Of a DNA stretch of 58,538 nt, positions 46,697 through 56,412 are shown piece after piece. Source of the DNA: Levilactobacillus senmaizukei DSM 21775 = NBRC 103853 (GTDB lineage: Bacteria; Bacillota; Bacilli; Lactobacillales; Lactobacillaceae). Each line of letters opens with the position of its first letter. Position 1 is the stretch's first letter. Position numbers and translations under genes: made by a program. Under the pieces are notes generated by a model, which had not been told where the DNA came from, made no database searches, and saw nothing but the letters and a program-made list of their open reading frames with translations. The DNA lies in NCBI RefSeq assembly GCF_001592085.1, contig NZ_BCWD01000015.1:1-58538 (forward strand). The letters run 5' to 3'.

Positions 46697-48592
46697 ATGC
46701 AGACATTAAGAGCGGAACATTTACATCGAACTTACGGAGAAAAAACCTTATTCGATGATCTTAACTTCATTATTAATGAACACGATCGTATTGGCCTGAT
46801 CGGGGTCAATGGGAGTGGGAAGACGTCACTACTGAACACTTTGGCCGGGATTGCTAACGAACCCGATGGGGAGCTCACCACGCCTAAGGACTACACCATT
46901 GGGTATTTAACGCAAAAGCCCGATCTGGATGAGAACCTAACGGTGATGGACGCCGTATTCTCCGGTGACCAGCCAGTCTTCGTCACGATTCGGCGATACG
47001 AGGCGGCATTAGCGGCTTATGGGGCTCATCCGGAAGACGACACGGATCAGAAACGGTATCTGGATGCGGAAGCCCAGATGAACGAAGAAGAGGCCTGGAC
47101 GGCTGAGAGCGACGTTAAAACCATCCTAACCCAATTGAAGATCACCGATCTGTCACAATCGATTAAGACCATGTCCGGTGGCCAAATCAAGCGAGTTGGC
47201 CTAGCACAGGTCTTGATTCAATCGCCTGACTTACTATTACTAGACGAACCGACAAACCACTTGGACTTCGATTCGATTGCCTGGCTGCAACAGTACTTGG
47301 CTTCCTACAAAGGGGCCTTACTGGTCGTGACCCATGACCGGTACTTCCTGGACCAAATTGCCAACCAGATTTGGGAACTCGACTTCGGGAAGCTCTATCA
47401 GTATCCTGGAAATTACCAGGCTTACGTCCAACAAAAAGCCGAACGCGTCAACTTGGAGGCTGAGGCCGAGAAGAAACAAAAGCGCCTCTACCAGCAGGAA
47501 TTAGCCTGGATGCGCGCGGGTGCGCAGGCCCGTTCAACCAAGCAGCAGGCCCGGATCAATCGGTTCAATGACATTGAGAGTCAACAAGGAACCCGCCAAG
47601 TTGAACATCATGTCGCCATTTCACTGGGTCAACAACGACTTGGTAAAAAGGTTATCGAACTCAAAGATGCCAGTTTATCCTTAGGCGGGCATGTGATCCT
47701 GAAGGACTTCAGTGACCTGATTCAGGGTGGTGAACGCATCGGGATCAGTGGGGAAAACGGCGCGGGGAAGTCCAGCCTGTTGAACGTTATCGCCGACCGC
47801 CTACCCTTGGATTCTGGGATCATCTCGATTGGAGAAACGGTCAAGATGGCCTACTATACCCAACAAATCGAGCCCATTCCCGAAGACAAGCGAATGATTA
47901 GTTATCTATCCGAAGTTGGCCAACAGGTGACCGATAAGCAAGGGAATTCCGTTAGTGTTACGGAGCTTCTCGAACAATTCCTGTTCCCAAGGTTTATGCA
48001 TGGGACCCTAATCCGCAAGCTTTCTGGTGGGGAGAAGCGCCGGCTCTACCTGCTGAAGCTCCTGATGGAACAACCAAACGTTTTACTCCTAGATGAACCG
48101 ACCAATGACTTGGATATCAGCACGTTGACGGTACTGGAAGACTACATTTCCCAATTCGCTGGCACTGTGATCACGGTTTCTCATGACCGGTACTTCCTGG
48201 ATAAGGTCGCCGACCGGTTACTCATCTTCGATGGTAACGGTAAGATTGATCGGTATTCTGGTCAATTTAGTAGCTACCTGGCTGCCAGCCAAGCGGAATC
48301 CAAGCAGGCGACCAAGGCCAAACCAAAGGCACCCGCCAAGCCGGCAAATAGTCCCTCGGACCAACCGAAGAAAAAGGTCAAGCTGACCTATGCCGAACAA
48401 AAGGAATGGGAAGGTATTGAAGGCGAGATTGATGGCCTGGAGGATCAAAAGTCACAGGTTCAAACGGCGATGAACGCCAACGGTGATGACTATGGCAAGC
48501 TGGCCGAATTACAATCACAACTAGATGACCTCGATCAGCAACTCGACGATAAGATGACGCGTTGGGAATACTTGAGCGAATACGCGGAATAG
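46697..48592 (+). CDS. ABC-F family ATPase (Uup/YfmR-like)
   Basis: A 631-residue soluble protein with two ABC ATPase domains and no membrane segments. Domain 1 has Walker [10 protein letters not shown] (about 36-44), signature MSGGQIKR and Walker [14 protein letters not shown] charged helical linker (about 245-305) separates it from domain 2, with [17 protein letters not shown] and [11 protein letters not shown]. The C-terminus is a Lys/Pro-rich spacer and a coiled coil (about 560-631), typical of Uup. Such proteins act on the ribosomal E site to relieve stalling; related members protect from antibiotics, but nothing here points to resistance. The ATG at 46697 follows GAAGAG. Confidence 0.93.
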   Translation: MQTLRAEHLHRTYGEKTLFDDLNFIINEHDRIGLIGVNGSGKTSLLNTLAGIANEPDGELTTPKDYTIGYLTQKPDLDENLTVMDAVFSGDQPVFVTIRRYEAALAAYGAHPEDDTDQKRYLDAEAQMNEEEAWTAESDVKTILTQLKITDLSQSIKTMSGGQIKRVGLAQVLIQSPDLLLLDEPTNHLDFDSIAWLQQYLASYKGALLVVTHDRYFLDQIANQIWELDFGKLYQYPGNYQAYVQQKAERVNLEAEAEKKQKRLYQQELAWMRAGAQARSTKQQARINRFNDIESQQGTRQVEHHVAISLGQQRLGKKVIELKDASLSLGGHVILKDFSDLIQGGERIGISGENGAGKSSLLNVIADRLPLDSGIISIGETVKMAYYTQQIEPIPEDKRMISYLSEVGQQVTDKQGNSVSVTELLEQFLFPRFMHGTLIRKLSGGEKRRLYLLKLLMEQPNVLLLDEPTNDLDISTLTVLEDYISQFAGTVITVSHDRYFLDKVADRLLIFDGNGKIDRYSGQFSSYLAASQAESKQATKAKPKAPAKPANSPSDQPKKKVKLTYAEQKEWEGIEGEIDGLEDQKSQVQTAMNANGDDYGKLAELQSQLDDLDQQLDDKMTRWEYLSEYAE

Positions 48593-48603
48593 GAGCGGCA
48601 ACC

Positions 48604-49554
48604 ATGTTAGAAGATGCCTATCTAGATTTAGCAAAAACGGTGCTCACGACCGGTCACAAGAAAACCGACCGTACGGGTACTGGAACGATTAGTTTATTTG
48701 GCTACCAGATGCGGTTTAACCTTCAAGAAGGTTTCCCACTCCTAACCACCAAAAAAGTTCCCTTCGGCTTAATCAAGTCGGAACTGCTGTGGTTCTTAAA
48801 GGGCGATACGAATATCCGTTACCTGCTCCAGCATCATAATCACATTTGGGACGAGTGGGCCTTTCAGCGGTATGTCGAAAGTTCAGACTATCAGGGGCCA
48901 GACATGACCGATTTCGGTCGACGTTCTTTGACCGATCCGGATTTTAACGCTCAGTACCAAGCGGAAAAGAACACCTTCTGCGAGCGTGTTTTGAACGATC
49001 AGGTCTTCGGCGACAAGTATGGCGACCTGGGGCTGGTTTACGGTAGCCAGTGGCGGGCCTGGCAAGGGCACAATGGCGAAACCATTGACCAACTGGCCAA
49101 CGTCATTGAAACCTTGCGAACTCATCCGGATTCACGCCGGATGATCGTTTCAGCTTGGAATCCGGCCGATGTGCCTTCCATGGCATTGCCACCTTGTCAC
49201 ACGTTATTCCAATTCTACGTCAACGACGGTAAATTGAGCTGTCAGCTTTATCAGCGGAGCGGAGACATCTTCCTAGGCGTGCCGTTTAATATCGCGAGCT
49301 ATGCCCTGCTAACCTCCTTAATTGCTAAGGAAGTCGGTCTGGAGGTGGGTGACTTCGTTCACACCCTAGGTGACGCCCACATTTACAGCAATCACATTGA
49401 CCAGATTACGGAGCAGTTGACGCGAACCCCTAAGGCAGCGCCACAGCTCTGGTTGAATCCCGACAAGTCCAGCATTTTTGATTATGAAATGGCCGATATT
49501 AAGCTCACTGGTTACGATCCGGCACCGGCGATTAAAGCGCCAGTTGCCGTCTAG
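48604..49554 (+). CDS. thyA: Thymidylate synthase
   Basis: Converts dUMP to dTMP with methylene-tetrahydrofolate, producing dihydrofolate. The 316-residue protein has the catalytic Cys198 in [10 protein letters not shown], the substrate-binding RRM motif ([11 protein letters not shown]) and [18 protein letters not shown]. It has the insertion of roughly 50 residues after the conserved helix (about residues 85-135) known from lactobacillar ThyA. I choose the ATG at 48604, after AGGAGCGG and 11 bases past the ABC-F stop, over an upstream in-frame ATG inside the preceding gene. It is coupled with dfrA, which recycles its product. Confidence 0.97.
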   Translation: MLEDAYLDLAKTVLTTGHKKTDRTGTGTISLFGYQMRFNLQEGFPLLTTKKVPFGLIKSELLWFLKGDTNIRYLLQHHNHIWDEWAFQRYVESSDYQGPDMTDFGRRSLTDPDFNAQYQAEKNTFCERVLNDQVFGDKYGDLGLVYGSQWRAWQGHNGETIDQLANVIETLRTHPDSRRMIVSAWNPADVPSMALPPCHTLFQFYVNDGKLSCQLYQRSGDIFLGVPFNIASYALLTSLIAKEVGLEVGDFVHTLGDAHIYSNHIDQITEQLTRTPKAAPQLWLNPDKSSIFDYEMADIKLTGYDPAPAIKAPVAV

Positions 49555-49569
49555 AAGGGTGGTATTCTG

Positions 49570-50061
49570 ATGTTAATCTTTCTTTGGGCGGAAGGTCACG
49601 ATGGGGTGATTGGTCAAAACGGGCAATTACCTTGGCATTTACCCGCTGACATGCACTTCTTTAAGACCGCTACGACTGGTCACACGGTTATCGCGGGGGC
49701 CAAAACCTTCGCATCGTTTAAGCGGCCACTACCTAACCGAACAAATGTGGTGGTCACCCATCAAGCTGCGGAAAAGTTTCCAGATGAGGTTGTGATCCTT
49801 CACAGCATCGAGGCTATCCGTGGGTATGCCCGTGAACGGCCAACCGAGAAGCTGTTCGTCGTGGGCGGCGCCCAAATTTTTGCGGCATTACTGGATGATG
49901 TCGATTGGCTCTACCGCACCGTCATTGATGCCGACTTTCGTGGCGACACTTGGATGCCCGCGATTGACTATGACCAATTTAACTTGGTGAAATGTCAAAC
50001 GGGTATGCATGATGCCGCCAATCCATATGATTATCGATTTGAACAATATCAACGTAACTAA
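49570..50061 (+). CDS. dfrA: Dihydrofolate reductase
   Basis: Reduces dihydrofolate to tetrahydrofolate with NADPH, completing the thymidylate cycle with thyA 15 bases upstream. The 163-residue chromosomal-type enzyme has LPWHLPADMHFFK near residue 22 with the active-site acid and the diagnostic Trp. Further on are the cofactor loop (TVIAGAKTFASF) and VVGGAQIFAALLDD near residue 97. The ATG at 49570 follows AAGGGTGG. A large palindromic terminator follows. Confidence 0.96.
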   Translation: MLIFLWAEGHDGVIGQNGQLPWHLPADMHFFKTATTGHTVIAGAKTFASFKRPLPNRTNVVVTHQAAEKFPDEVVILHSIEAIRGYARERPTEKLFVVGGAQIFAALLDDVDWLYRTVIDADFRGDTWMPAIDYDQFNLVKCQTGMHDAANPYDYRFEQYQRN

Positions 50062-50099
50062 AAAATGGATGTGAGAAATTAATTTCTCACATCCATTTT
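50062..50099. terminator. Bidirectional terminator between dfrA and the hemolysin-III-like gene
   Basis: A 38-base perfect palindrome (50062-50080 paired with 50081-50099) flanked by A and T runs. It separates two convergent genes and can terminate both. Confidence 0.9.
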
Positions 50100-50108
50100 C
50101 ATTTGGGT

Positions 50109-50756
50109 TTAGGCGTATAACAAGATGCTGAAGTACATGAGGGCCGTGCCCAGCATGACAAACAGGTGCCAGATGACATGACCAAAGGGCACGTTCTTGA
50201 AGCTATAAAGAACGGCGCCTGCGGTAAATGCCACACCACCCAAGAATAACAGTAGGAATCCAACGGGGCCTAAGCCGTGATACAGGGGTTGAATCCCCAT
50301 GAGACACATCCAGCCCATGACCACATAGATGATCGTTGAGAGCTTTTGGTATTGGCCCAACCAAATGGCCTTGTAAATAATTCCCAGGATGGCCATGGCC
50401 CAAATGATGCCAAACATCGTCCAACCAAGCTTACCGCCAACCACCACCAGGCTGAAAGGCGTATAGGTTCCGGCAATCAGGAGGTAGATAGCACAGTGAT
50501 CAAATATTTGAAACACGTGGCTGGCGCGAGTAAAGTACAGGCTATGAAATAGGGTTGAAGCTAAATAGAATAAGACTAGAATGATGCCATAAATGGTAAA
50601 GGTGGTCATCCTTAGGACGCCCCCGTGGGCGTGGGCTTGTAGAATCAAGATGACCAATCCCGCAATACTCAAGGCGGCACCAATTCCATGAGTGGCGGCG
50701 TTTAAGATTTCATTAATGATCTGATAGGTACGGCTCCGTGTATTTGGCAAGCTCAA
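50109..50756 (-). CDS. Hemolysin III / TrhA-family membrane protein (YplQ-like)
   Basis: A 215-residue protein with seven predicted membrane segments. It has the conserved pattern of the family: NAATHGIGAALSIAGL with its His near the N-terminus, ASTLFHSLYF, then IFDHCAIYLLIAGTYTPFSL (about 83-102) and near the C-terminus HVIWHLFVMLGT. Despite the name, these proteins are related to PAQR receptors and affect membrane lipid balance; haemolytic activity is not implied. It is transcribed convergently with dfrA and divergently from degV. Confidence 0.9.
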   Translation of the reverse strand: MSLPNTRSRTYQIINEILNAATHGIGAALSIAGLVILILQAHAHGGVLRMTTFTIYGIILVLFYLASTLFHSLYFTRASHVFQIFDHCAIYLLIAGTYTPFSLVVVGGKLGWTMFGIIWAMAILGIIYKAIWLGQYQKLSTIIYVVMGWMCLMGIQPLYHGLGPVGFLLLFLGGVAFTAGAVLYSFKNVPFGHVIWHLFVMLGTALMYFSILLYA

Positions 50757-50801
50757 TCCTCCTAACAGGGTTAGCGGGCAGCCAAGCCCGATAACTCCTA
50801 C

Positions 50802-50830
50802 TTAAAAAATGTTATTAACTCTGCTATACT
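50802..50830 (+). promoter_or_regulatory. Promoter of degV
   Basis: TTAAAA (50802-50807), a 17-base spacer, then TATACT (50825-50830), which is also preceded by TGC (extended -10). The leader to the ATG at 50900 is about 65 bases. Confidence 0.6.
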
Positions 50831-50899
50831 ACTACTGTATGTTTCATTACGCATATTGTAGCATAAACCAAATTCTCTGGTTAGAAAGAGTGGGACCTA

Positions 50900-51751
50900 A
50901 TGGCTAAAATTAAAATCGTTACGGATTCGTCTGCCGGGCTTACCGAACAGCAAATCCAAGATTACGACATCACCATCATCCCGTTAACGGTCATGATTGA
51001 TGACACGATTTACGTTGAACGGGAATCCATCACAAATAAAGAATTTATCGAAAAAATGAAAACGTCGAAGACCTTACCAAAGACCAGCCAACCACCATTA
51101 GGCAAGTTTGTTGAGACCTTTGACAAGTTGGGAGCAGACGGCAGTTCCGTAATCTGTTTTACCATGTTAGCGGCTATCAGTGGTACCGTCCACACCGCCG
51201 AACAGGCTGCGCAATTGACTAAGACCGACGTGACCGTAGTTGATAGCCAATACACCGACCAAGCTCTGGGTTTTCAGGTCGTTGAAGCGGCCAAGCTTGC
51301 AGCGGCCGACGCCGATAAGCAAACCATTCTTGACCGGGCCGTGGCCGTTCGTGATCACACCCATCTCTTTATGGGGATTGTGACCTTAGAGAACATTCTA
51401 AAGGGTGGCCGTTTAAGCCGCGCGGCAGGTATGTTAACCTCGTTATTAAATATCAAAGTCGTTCTCCAAGTTACGGGTGGTGAACTCAAGATCCGGGCTA
51501 AGGGTCGGGGAATGAAGACCATTGACCGGTACTTTGATAAAGTCTATGACCAAATGAAACAAACGCCAGACATCATGGCGATGGGAATCTCACATGTTGA
51601 GGCCTTTGAGTCCGTCGACAAGGTCACCAGCCACCTGCACGAACTATTCCCTAAGCAAGATGTGTTAGTACGTGAGACCGTCCCAATCATCGCCACTCAT
51701 GGTGGTATGGGTGCGTTTGCTCTGATGTACTATACCGACCCAACTAAATAG
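50900..51751 (+). CDS. DegV-family fatty-acid-binding protein
   Basis: A 283-residue cytoplasmic protein of the DegV (FakB-like) family, which holds a single fatty acid and in Gram-positives presents it to the kinase FakA. Family marks are KIVTDSSAGLTEQQI at the N-terminus, SQPPLGKFVETFD, LKGGRLSRAAGM near residue 170 and THGGMGAFALMYY at the C-terminus. No fakA gene is nearby. The ATG at 50900 follows AGAAAGAG. A terminator at 51770-51795 separates it from the next gene. Confidence 0.93.
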   Translation: MAKIKIVTDSSAGLTEQQIQDYDITIIPLTVMIDDTIYVERESITNKEFIEKMKTSKTLPKTSQPPLGKFVETFDKLGADGSSVICFTMLAAISGTVHTAEQAAQLTKTDVTVVDSQYTDQALGFQVVEAAKLAAADADKQTILDRAVAVRDHTHLFMGIVTLENILKGGRLSRAAGMLTSLLNIKVVLQVTGGELKIRAKGRGMKTIDRYFDKVYDQMKQTPDIMAMGISHVEAFESVDKVTSHLHELFPKQDVLVRETVPIIATHGGMGAFALMYYTDPTK

Positions 51752-51769
51752 TAACTGTGTTCTTGGAAG

Positions 51770-51795
51770 AAGGGGTGGCGACGTCACCGCTTTTT
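51770..51795 (+). terminator. Intrinsic terminator after degV
   Basis: AAGGGGTG and CACCGCTT pair with one G-G mismatch around a 6-7-base loop, followed by T residues. Confidence 0.7.
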
Positions 51796-51818
51796 CTTTA
51801 TCCTGAGGGGGATCTAAC

Positions 51819-52736
51819 ATGAAACTCAAAAATCTAAGCAAGGTGATTGGGGTTGCCTTGCTGGTCGTCTTAATTATCCTAGCTGTCGTCACGTATTGGC
51901 ATCCGGGCGCGCGGACAACCGTCTCAAGTACCCCAAACAACAAACGGTCAGTGGTTCGCGTGGTGGCATTAGGAGACTCCTTAACCGAAGGCGTCGGTGA
52001 CCATCAGAAGCAGGGTGGTTATACCGGCCGATTAAAAACCATGATTCATGAGAAGGACCACGTGCGCGTGATCATGCATAACTATGGCAAGTCGGGCGAT
52101 CGGAGTGACCAGATCGAGCAACGGCTCACTGCGAGTCGTAAAATGCAACGTCAAGTCAAGAAGGCTCAGGCCATTACCATGACCGTCGGCGGCAATGATC
52201 TGTTGCAAACTCTAACCAAAAATGTCACCATCAACCAGCAATCGAAGTTGAATCATCAACTGGATTCGGCGGAAACGGCCTATCAGAAAAGATTGAGGTC
52301 GTTGTTGACCGTGGTGCGTGAACTGAATCCAGATGCCCCCATTTATCTCTATACGATTTATAACCCGATCTACGTCTACTTTGCCAACCTGAATCAGATT
52401 ACGGAGGCAGTCGACGATTGGAATGCTAAGACCATTGCAACGGCCACTGGCTTTGACCACCTTTACATGGTGAACATCAGCCGGGCCATGTCGGTCGGCC
52501 AATTCAAGTCGGCCACGCAGCAGGCTAAGCTCAAACGAGACGCCCAAAAGGCTAACGATGGCAAATTATCTGCCCAGAGTTTCCAAACTCAGATATTAGC
52601 GAGTGATAGTAGCGACGAGCTCAACGATTATTTGTCCAACGAAGACCATTTTCACCCAAATGCCAAGGGGTATCGACTGATGACTCGCTATGCCTATCGG
52701 CAGATGCAGGCTCATCAGCAATGGTTATTGAAGTAA
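51819..52736 (+). CDS. Extracellular SGNH/GDSL-family lipase or esterase (YpmR-like)
   Basis: A 305-residue protein with an N-terminal membrane segment (VIGVALLVVLIILAVVTYW) and an SGNH hydrolase fold outside the membrane. Block I is ALGDSLTEG (catalytic Ser near residue 53), block III is VGGNDLL (about 127-133) and block V is DHFHPNAKGY (catalytic Asp and His near the C-terminus). It resembles Bacillus YpmR; the substrate is unknown (lipid, wall acyl groups or similar). It heads a short cluster with the YpmS- and YozE-like genes. The ATG at 51819 follows TGAGGGGG. Confidence 0.92.
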   Translation: MKLKNLSKVIGVALLVVLIILAVVTYWHPGARTTVSSTPNNKRSVVRVVALGDSLTEGVGDHQKQGGYTGRLKTMIHEKDHVRVIMHNYGKSGDRSDQIEQRLTASRKMQRQVKKAQAITMTVGGNDLLQTLTKNVTINQQSKLNHQLDSAETAYQKRLRSLLTVVRELNPDAPIYLYTIYNPIYVYFANLNQITEAVDDWNAKTIATATGFDHLYMVNISRAMSVGQFKSATQQAKLKRDAQKANDGKLSAQSFQTQILASDSSDELNDYLSNEDHFHPNAKGYRLMTRYAYRQMQAHQQWLLK

Positions 52737-52751
52737 GGAGGAACCTAATTC

Positions 52752-53351
52752 ATGCAACGACGTGCCAAAACGAATGCACCACGGAATTGGTGGAAGTGGG
52801 GCTTTATTGCCCTAGTCACCATTATCCTACTAACCGCGGTTACCGTGAGTGTCAAAGTGTTCTCGGGTAACCAAGCGGCTACGACCACGAAGACCGTCAC
52901 CGGTGGAACTAACGTCAATGTGACGCTTAACAAGAAACAGGTGAATGCCCTGGCCGACTACTACGTGAACAAGTCCTTGAAGGGACACCCACTGAAGTAT
53001 CGTTTCCAGGTCACCGACCACGCGATGCTGACTGGTTCGACCAAAGTCTTAGGGGCTAATGTAAACTTTGTGTTACTGTTTAACCCAACGGTCTTGCCGT
53101 CCGGGGACGTAAAATTAAAGGCGCAGAAACTTTCAATTGGGTCTTTACCGGTCCCGGTAAGCTTTGTGATGAGCTACATCGATAAAAATTATCCGTTACC
53201 AAAGTGGGTCGCCATGAATGTGAAGGATGAAACGATGACCTTACACTTAACAGCCATTGGCCATGGCAAGAAGTTGTCCTATGCCGCCAAAAAGATTGAT
53301 TTAAATGGCGCCGGAAAATTTGTCTTCCAGGCCCGGATTCCCAAAAACTAA
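52752..53351 (+). CDS. YpmS-like membrane-anchored protein (DUF2140)
   Basis: A 199-residue protein with a basic N-terminus, one membrane segment (WGFIALVTIILLTAVTVSVKV, read in two parts around residues 15-35) and an extracellular beta-rich domain ending in KFVFQARIPKN. It belongs to the YpmS/DUF2140 family, always found next to YpmR-like hydrolases, and its function is unknown. The ATG at 52752 follows AAGGAGG, 15 bases after the hydrolase stop, so the two are cotranscribed. Confidence 0.9.
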   Translation: MQRRAKTNAPRNWWKWGFIALVTIILLTAVTVSVKVFSGNQAATTTKTVTGGTNVNVTLNKKQVNALADYYVNKSLKGHPLKYRFQVTDHAMLTGSTKVLGANVNFVLLFNPTVLPSGDVKLKAQKLSIGSLPVPVSFVMSYIDKNYPLPKWVAMNVKDETMTLHLTAIGHGKKLSYAAKKIDLNGAGKFVFQARIPKN

Positions 53352-53362
53352 GGAGGATTTAG

Positions 53363-53584
53363 ATGCCAAAGTCTTTTTACCAATATCTAATGACCCAACG
53401 TAACCCCGAAAGTTATGATCCGGTCGCGACTTTTGCCAACAATGCCTTCTATGACAGTTCCTTTCCTAAACAAGAAACTGACTTTACCGAGATCTCAAAA
53501 TATTTGGAGGAAAATGCCGGCTACTTGCCATCGATGACCATCTTTGACGATGCTTGGCAACTCTATCTCGCTGCACTAGCCTAA
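53363..53584 (+). CDS. YozE-family small protein
   Basis: A 73-residue cytoplasmic protein of the YozE_SAM_like family (DUF1250). It starts [14 protein letters not shown] and ends [17 protein letters not shown], both typical; the fold is a small helical bundle and the function is unknown. The ATG at 53363 follows AAGGAGG, 11 bases after the ypmS-like stop, so it ends this three-gene cluster. Confidence 0.92.
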   Translation: MPKSFYQYLMTQRNPESYDPVATFANNAFYDSSFPKQETDFTEISKYLEENAGYLPSMTIFDDAWQLYLAALA

Positions 53585-53713
53585 TTGGTCAGCTCCAGCG
53601 AAAATCCGTTTAGCGACGTCCTAAACAATCGGTAGTGCCCCAATTTCCCGAGTGAGAGTTGCTGCGCTAAAATTAACGATAAATCGTTTTGTATGAACAA
53701 AGGAGATTAACTT

Positions 53714-54577
53714 ATGAGCAACATTCAATGGTTCCCCGGCCATATGGCCAAGGCCATTCGCCAGATGGAAGAAAATATTCACCTGGTCGATATTGTATTT
53801 GAACTCGTCGATGCTCGAATTCCCGGTGCCTCTAGAAATCCCGAGATTGCCCGGATCGCTAAGGACAAGCCCCATTTAATCATCTTGACCAAGCAGGACT
53901 TGGCCGATCCGCAACAAACCGCAGCCTGGATTCGATACTACCGTAGTCAGGGTAAGGGCGCGATTGCGATTGATTCTCGGGCCAACGTGACCCCAAAACA
54001 AATTACGAAACTGGCACTCAATCTTTTGGCAGATAAATTAGCTGCGGAACAGGCCAAAGGACTGAAGGAACGGCCAGTTCGGGCCATGACGGTTGGGGTG
54101 CCCAATGTGGGCAAATCTACCTTGCTGAACCATTTGGTTAACCGCAAGGCAGCCCAGGTTGGCAATACCCCGGGGGTTACCAAGGGGCAACAATGGCTAC
54201 GTTCCAGCAAACAACTGGAACTCCTGGATACCCCCGGAATTCTCTGGCCAAAATTCAAGGATCAAGAAACAGCGCTCAAACTGGCTCTGACCGGAGCTAT
54301 CAAAGAAAAACTGTATGCTAAGGACGATGTCGCTCTGTATGCATTGGGGTTCTTCCGTCAATATCACGCGGACGCTTTGCAGGACCGTTACCACTTAAGT
54401 ACTGCTGACCTGGCTCTGAGTGACGTCGATCTTTTACTGAAAATTACCAGTAAGATTGGTATGCGAGACGACTACGAACGGGGCAGTGAACGCCTCATTC
54501 AAGATGCTCGGCGAAAAAAACTTGGCGGATTTACCTTGGATCGAGCACCTCAAGGCGAGGTGACAGCCAGTGACTAA
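53714..54577 (+). CDS. rbgA: Ribosome biogenesis GTPase RbgA (YlqF)
   Basis: A 287-residue circularly permuted GTPase required for late 50S assembly. The motif order shows the permutation: G4 (TKQDLAD, about 56-62) comes before G1 ([12 protein letters not shown], about 129-140) and G3 (DTPG, about 175-178). The N-terminal [16 protein letters not shown] is diagnostic, and a helical ANTAR-like C-terminal domain follows. The ATG at 53714 follows AAAGGAG. It overlaps rnhB by eight bases, the standard ylqF-rnhB order. Confidence 0.97.
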   Translation: MSNIQWFPGHMAKAIRQMEENIHLVDIVFELVDARIPGASRNPEIARIAKDKPHLIILTKQDLADPQQTAAWIRYYRSQGKGAIAIDSRANVTPKQITKLALNLLADKLAAEQAKGLKERPVRAMTVGVPNVGKSTLLNHLVNRKAAQVGNTPGVTKGQQWLRSSKQLELLDTPGILWPKFKDQETALKLALTGAIKEKLYAKDDVALYALGFFRQYHADALQDRYHLSTADLALSDVDLLLKITSKIGMRDDYERGSERLIQDARRKKLGGFTLDRAPQGEVTASD

Positions 54578-55355
54578 GCAACCCAGCCTCAGCCAACTAA
54601 AACAGAATCTAAACGACGTGGTTAGCCTCAAAGATGAGCGTTTAACCACGCTTCGTTTGGATTCACGTAAGGGAGCCCAACAATTAGTCGGCCAAATTGA
54701 GCGGCGGATCGCCAAGGCTCAGGCCGCCGAAATGGCCTTTCAAGCACGACTCAAGTACGAGCGGACCTTCTGGGCCCAAGGCGACCAGGTTGCTGGGATC
54801 GACGAAGTGGGGCGCGGCCCGCTGGCGGGCCCCGTTGTCACCAGTGCCGTCATCTTACCACGCAACTTTGATATTCCCTGGGTGAATGACTCTAAGCAGT
54901 TAACCGCCAAGGAACGGGAACGACTTTATCCCTTGATCCTGGAGCAAGCGGTGGCCGTGAGCGTGGGAATCGGTAGTCCCAAGTTAATCGACCAGATCAA
55001 TATCTACCAGGCTACTCGGGTGGCCATGCGGCGGGCGGTCATGGGATTAGGGGTTGTCCCACAGCAGCTAATCGTTGATGCCATGCAGATCCCCGTTCAG
55101 GTTCCGCAAACCCGCTTAATCAAAGGCGATGCAAAAAGCGCTAGCGTCGCGGCAGCCAGCATCGTGGCCAAGGTCTACCGTGACCATTTGATGGCCACCT
55201 ACGACGTCCTATACCCCGGTTATGGGTTCGCCAACAATGCCGGTTATGGCACCAAGGAACACCTGACTGGACTCGCGGACCGCGGGGTTACCCCGATTCA
55301 TCGGACAACTTTTTCACCGGTACAAAAGATAATTAAGCAGTCATCACGGAGTTAA
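54570..55355 (+). CDS. rnhB: Ribonuclease HII
   Basis: Removes RNA from RNA-DNA hybrids and single ribonucleotides from DNA. The 261-residue protein has an N-terminal extension of about 70 residues, usual in Firmicutes. The catalytic domain then starts at [15 protein letters not shown] (about 75-89) with the active-site Asp-Glu pair, followed by [12 protein letters not shown] and [20 protein letters not shown]. The start is GTG at 54570, inside the rbgA 3' end, preceded by AAGGCGAGG. Confidence 0.96.
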   Translation: MTKQPSLSQLKQNLNDVVSLKDERLTTLRLDSRKGAQQLVGQIERRIAKAQAAEMAFQARLKYERTFWAQGDQVAGIDEVGRGPLAGPVVTSAVILPRNFDIPWVNDSKQLTAKERERLYPLILEQAVAVSVGIGSPKLIDQINIYQATRVAMRRAVMGLGVVPQQLIVDAMQIPVQVPQTRLIKGDAKSASVAAASIVAKVYRDHLMATYDVLYPGYGFANNAGYGTKEHLTGLADRGVTPIHRTTFSPVQKIIKQSSRS

Positions 55356-55386
55356 TCCTCAAAAGAGGAAAAGGGAGGTTGCGGCT

Positions 55387-56262
55387 ATGCAACTGACACT
55401 TCGTGATTTTTTCATGCGTTTACCACTGATTTCTGGCATCGGGCAGCAGGCTTGCCGAACTTGTTGGCATTGGATTCAAGCCCGGCCAACTTTATCAGGA
55501 CTCACGGCGGACTTAGTCGACCAGCTCTGTCGCGAGACAACCTTGACGAGTCCACAAGCCATTGCGATCAGAGAGCAACTATTCTCGCCAAGACTCGACG
55601 ACCAAGTCCGTAAAAATTTGATCTTTGGCGGCTGCCTGACCATTGCTGATCAAGCCTATCCCGACCAGCTGCGTGAGATTTATGCGCCACCGGTTGCTCT
55701 ATACTTTCGGGGCGACGTTCGTTTATTACAGGCCACACAGTTAGCGGTCGTTGGGTCGCGGCAGCCCACAGCGTATGCCATCCAAGCCATGCGTTGCCTA
55801 TTGCCTGCCGTCGTCGATCACCAGATTTGTATTGTCTCCGGGCTGGCCCAGGGCGTCGATACGCTAGGTCATCAGGTTGCCTTGGCCCATCACGGGCAGA
55901 CCGTGGCCGTGATCGGTACCGGGCTCGACCGCTGTTATCCGGCCAGCAACCGCGATCTCATGACAACGTTGATGCGGGAACAACTGGTGCTCTCGGAGTA
56001 TCCGTTGGGAACTCCCGGAGCGCGCCATCATTTTCCGGAACGAAACCGTATCATTGCCGGATTGGCACGGACCATCCTCGTCGTGGAGGCCGCTCACCAT
56101 TCGGGAAGTCTGATTACCGCCAATATTGGCCTACAGGAAAACCGAAATATTCTTGCGGTTCCAGGACCGATCACGCAAAAGAATTCGGTGGGAACGAACG
56201 AATTAATTCTAGCGGGGGCAAAGCCAGTTCTTAATTCCGGCCATATAATAGAAGAATTTTAG
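55387..56262 (+). CDS. dprA: DNA-processing protein DprA
   Basis: Protects incoming single-stranded DNA and loads RecA during natural transformation; it is also kept in bacteria not known to be competent. The 291-residue protein has an N-terminal helical domain (about 1-75) and the Rossmann-like core, with AVVGSRQPTAYA (about 119-130), IVSGLAQGVDTLGH (about 149-162), RNRIIAGLA and SGSLITANIG. It lacks the C-terminal winged-helix domain (DML1-like) found in some relatives, as is common here. The ATG at 55387 follows GGGAGG. Confidence 0.95.
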   Translation: MQLTLRDFFMRLPLISGIGQQACRTCWHWIQARPTLSGLTADLVDQLCRETTLTSPQAIAIREQLFSPRLDDQVRKNLIFGGCLTIADQAYPDQLREIYAPPVALYFRGDVRLLQATQLAVVGSRQPTAYAIQAMRCLLPAVVDHQICIVSGLAQGVDTLGHQVALAHHGQTVAVIGTGLDRCYPASNRDLMTTLMREQLVLSEYPLGTPGARHHFPERNRIIAGLARTILVVEAAHHSGSLITANIGLQENRNILAVPGPITQKNSVGTNELILAGAKPVLNSGHIIEEF

Positions 56263-56292
56263 TTGACAACCCACCCTATGTTGAAATATCAT
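56263..56292 (+). promoter_or_regulatory. Promoter of topA
   Basis: TTGACA (56263-56268) overlapping the dprA stop, an 18-base spacer, then TATCAT (56287-56292). It would give a leader of about 115 bases. Confidence 0.7.
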
Positions 56293-56412
56293 GTGTGGGA
56301 TTAAACGTGAAAAATTTCGCGAACTTAAAATTCCGCAAAATAATCAATTATGGGGACACGAAACCCAGACCTTACAGGGATCTTCGTTGTTCATTCGAGG
56401 GAGTAATGTACA

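Noticed and set aside
46697-48592. ABC-F protein as an antibiotic-resistance gene
   Set aside because: Its Uup/YfmR-like coiled-coil tail and housekeeping neighbours indicate a general translation factor; nothing supports a resistance role.
50109-50756. Hemolysin III as a virulence factor
   Set aside because: The TrhA/PAQR-like family is widespread in harmless bacteria and the name reflects historical annotation.
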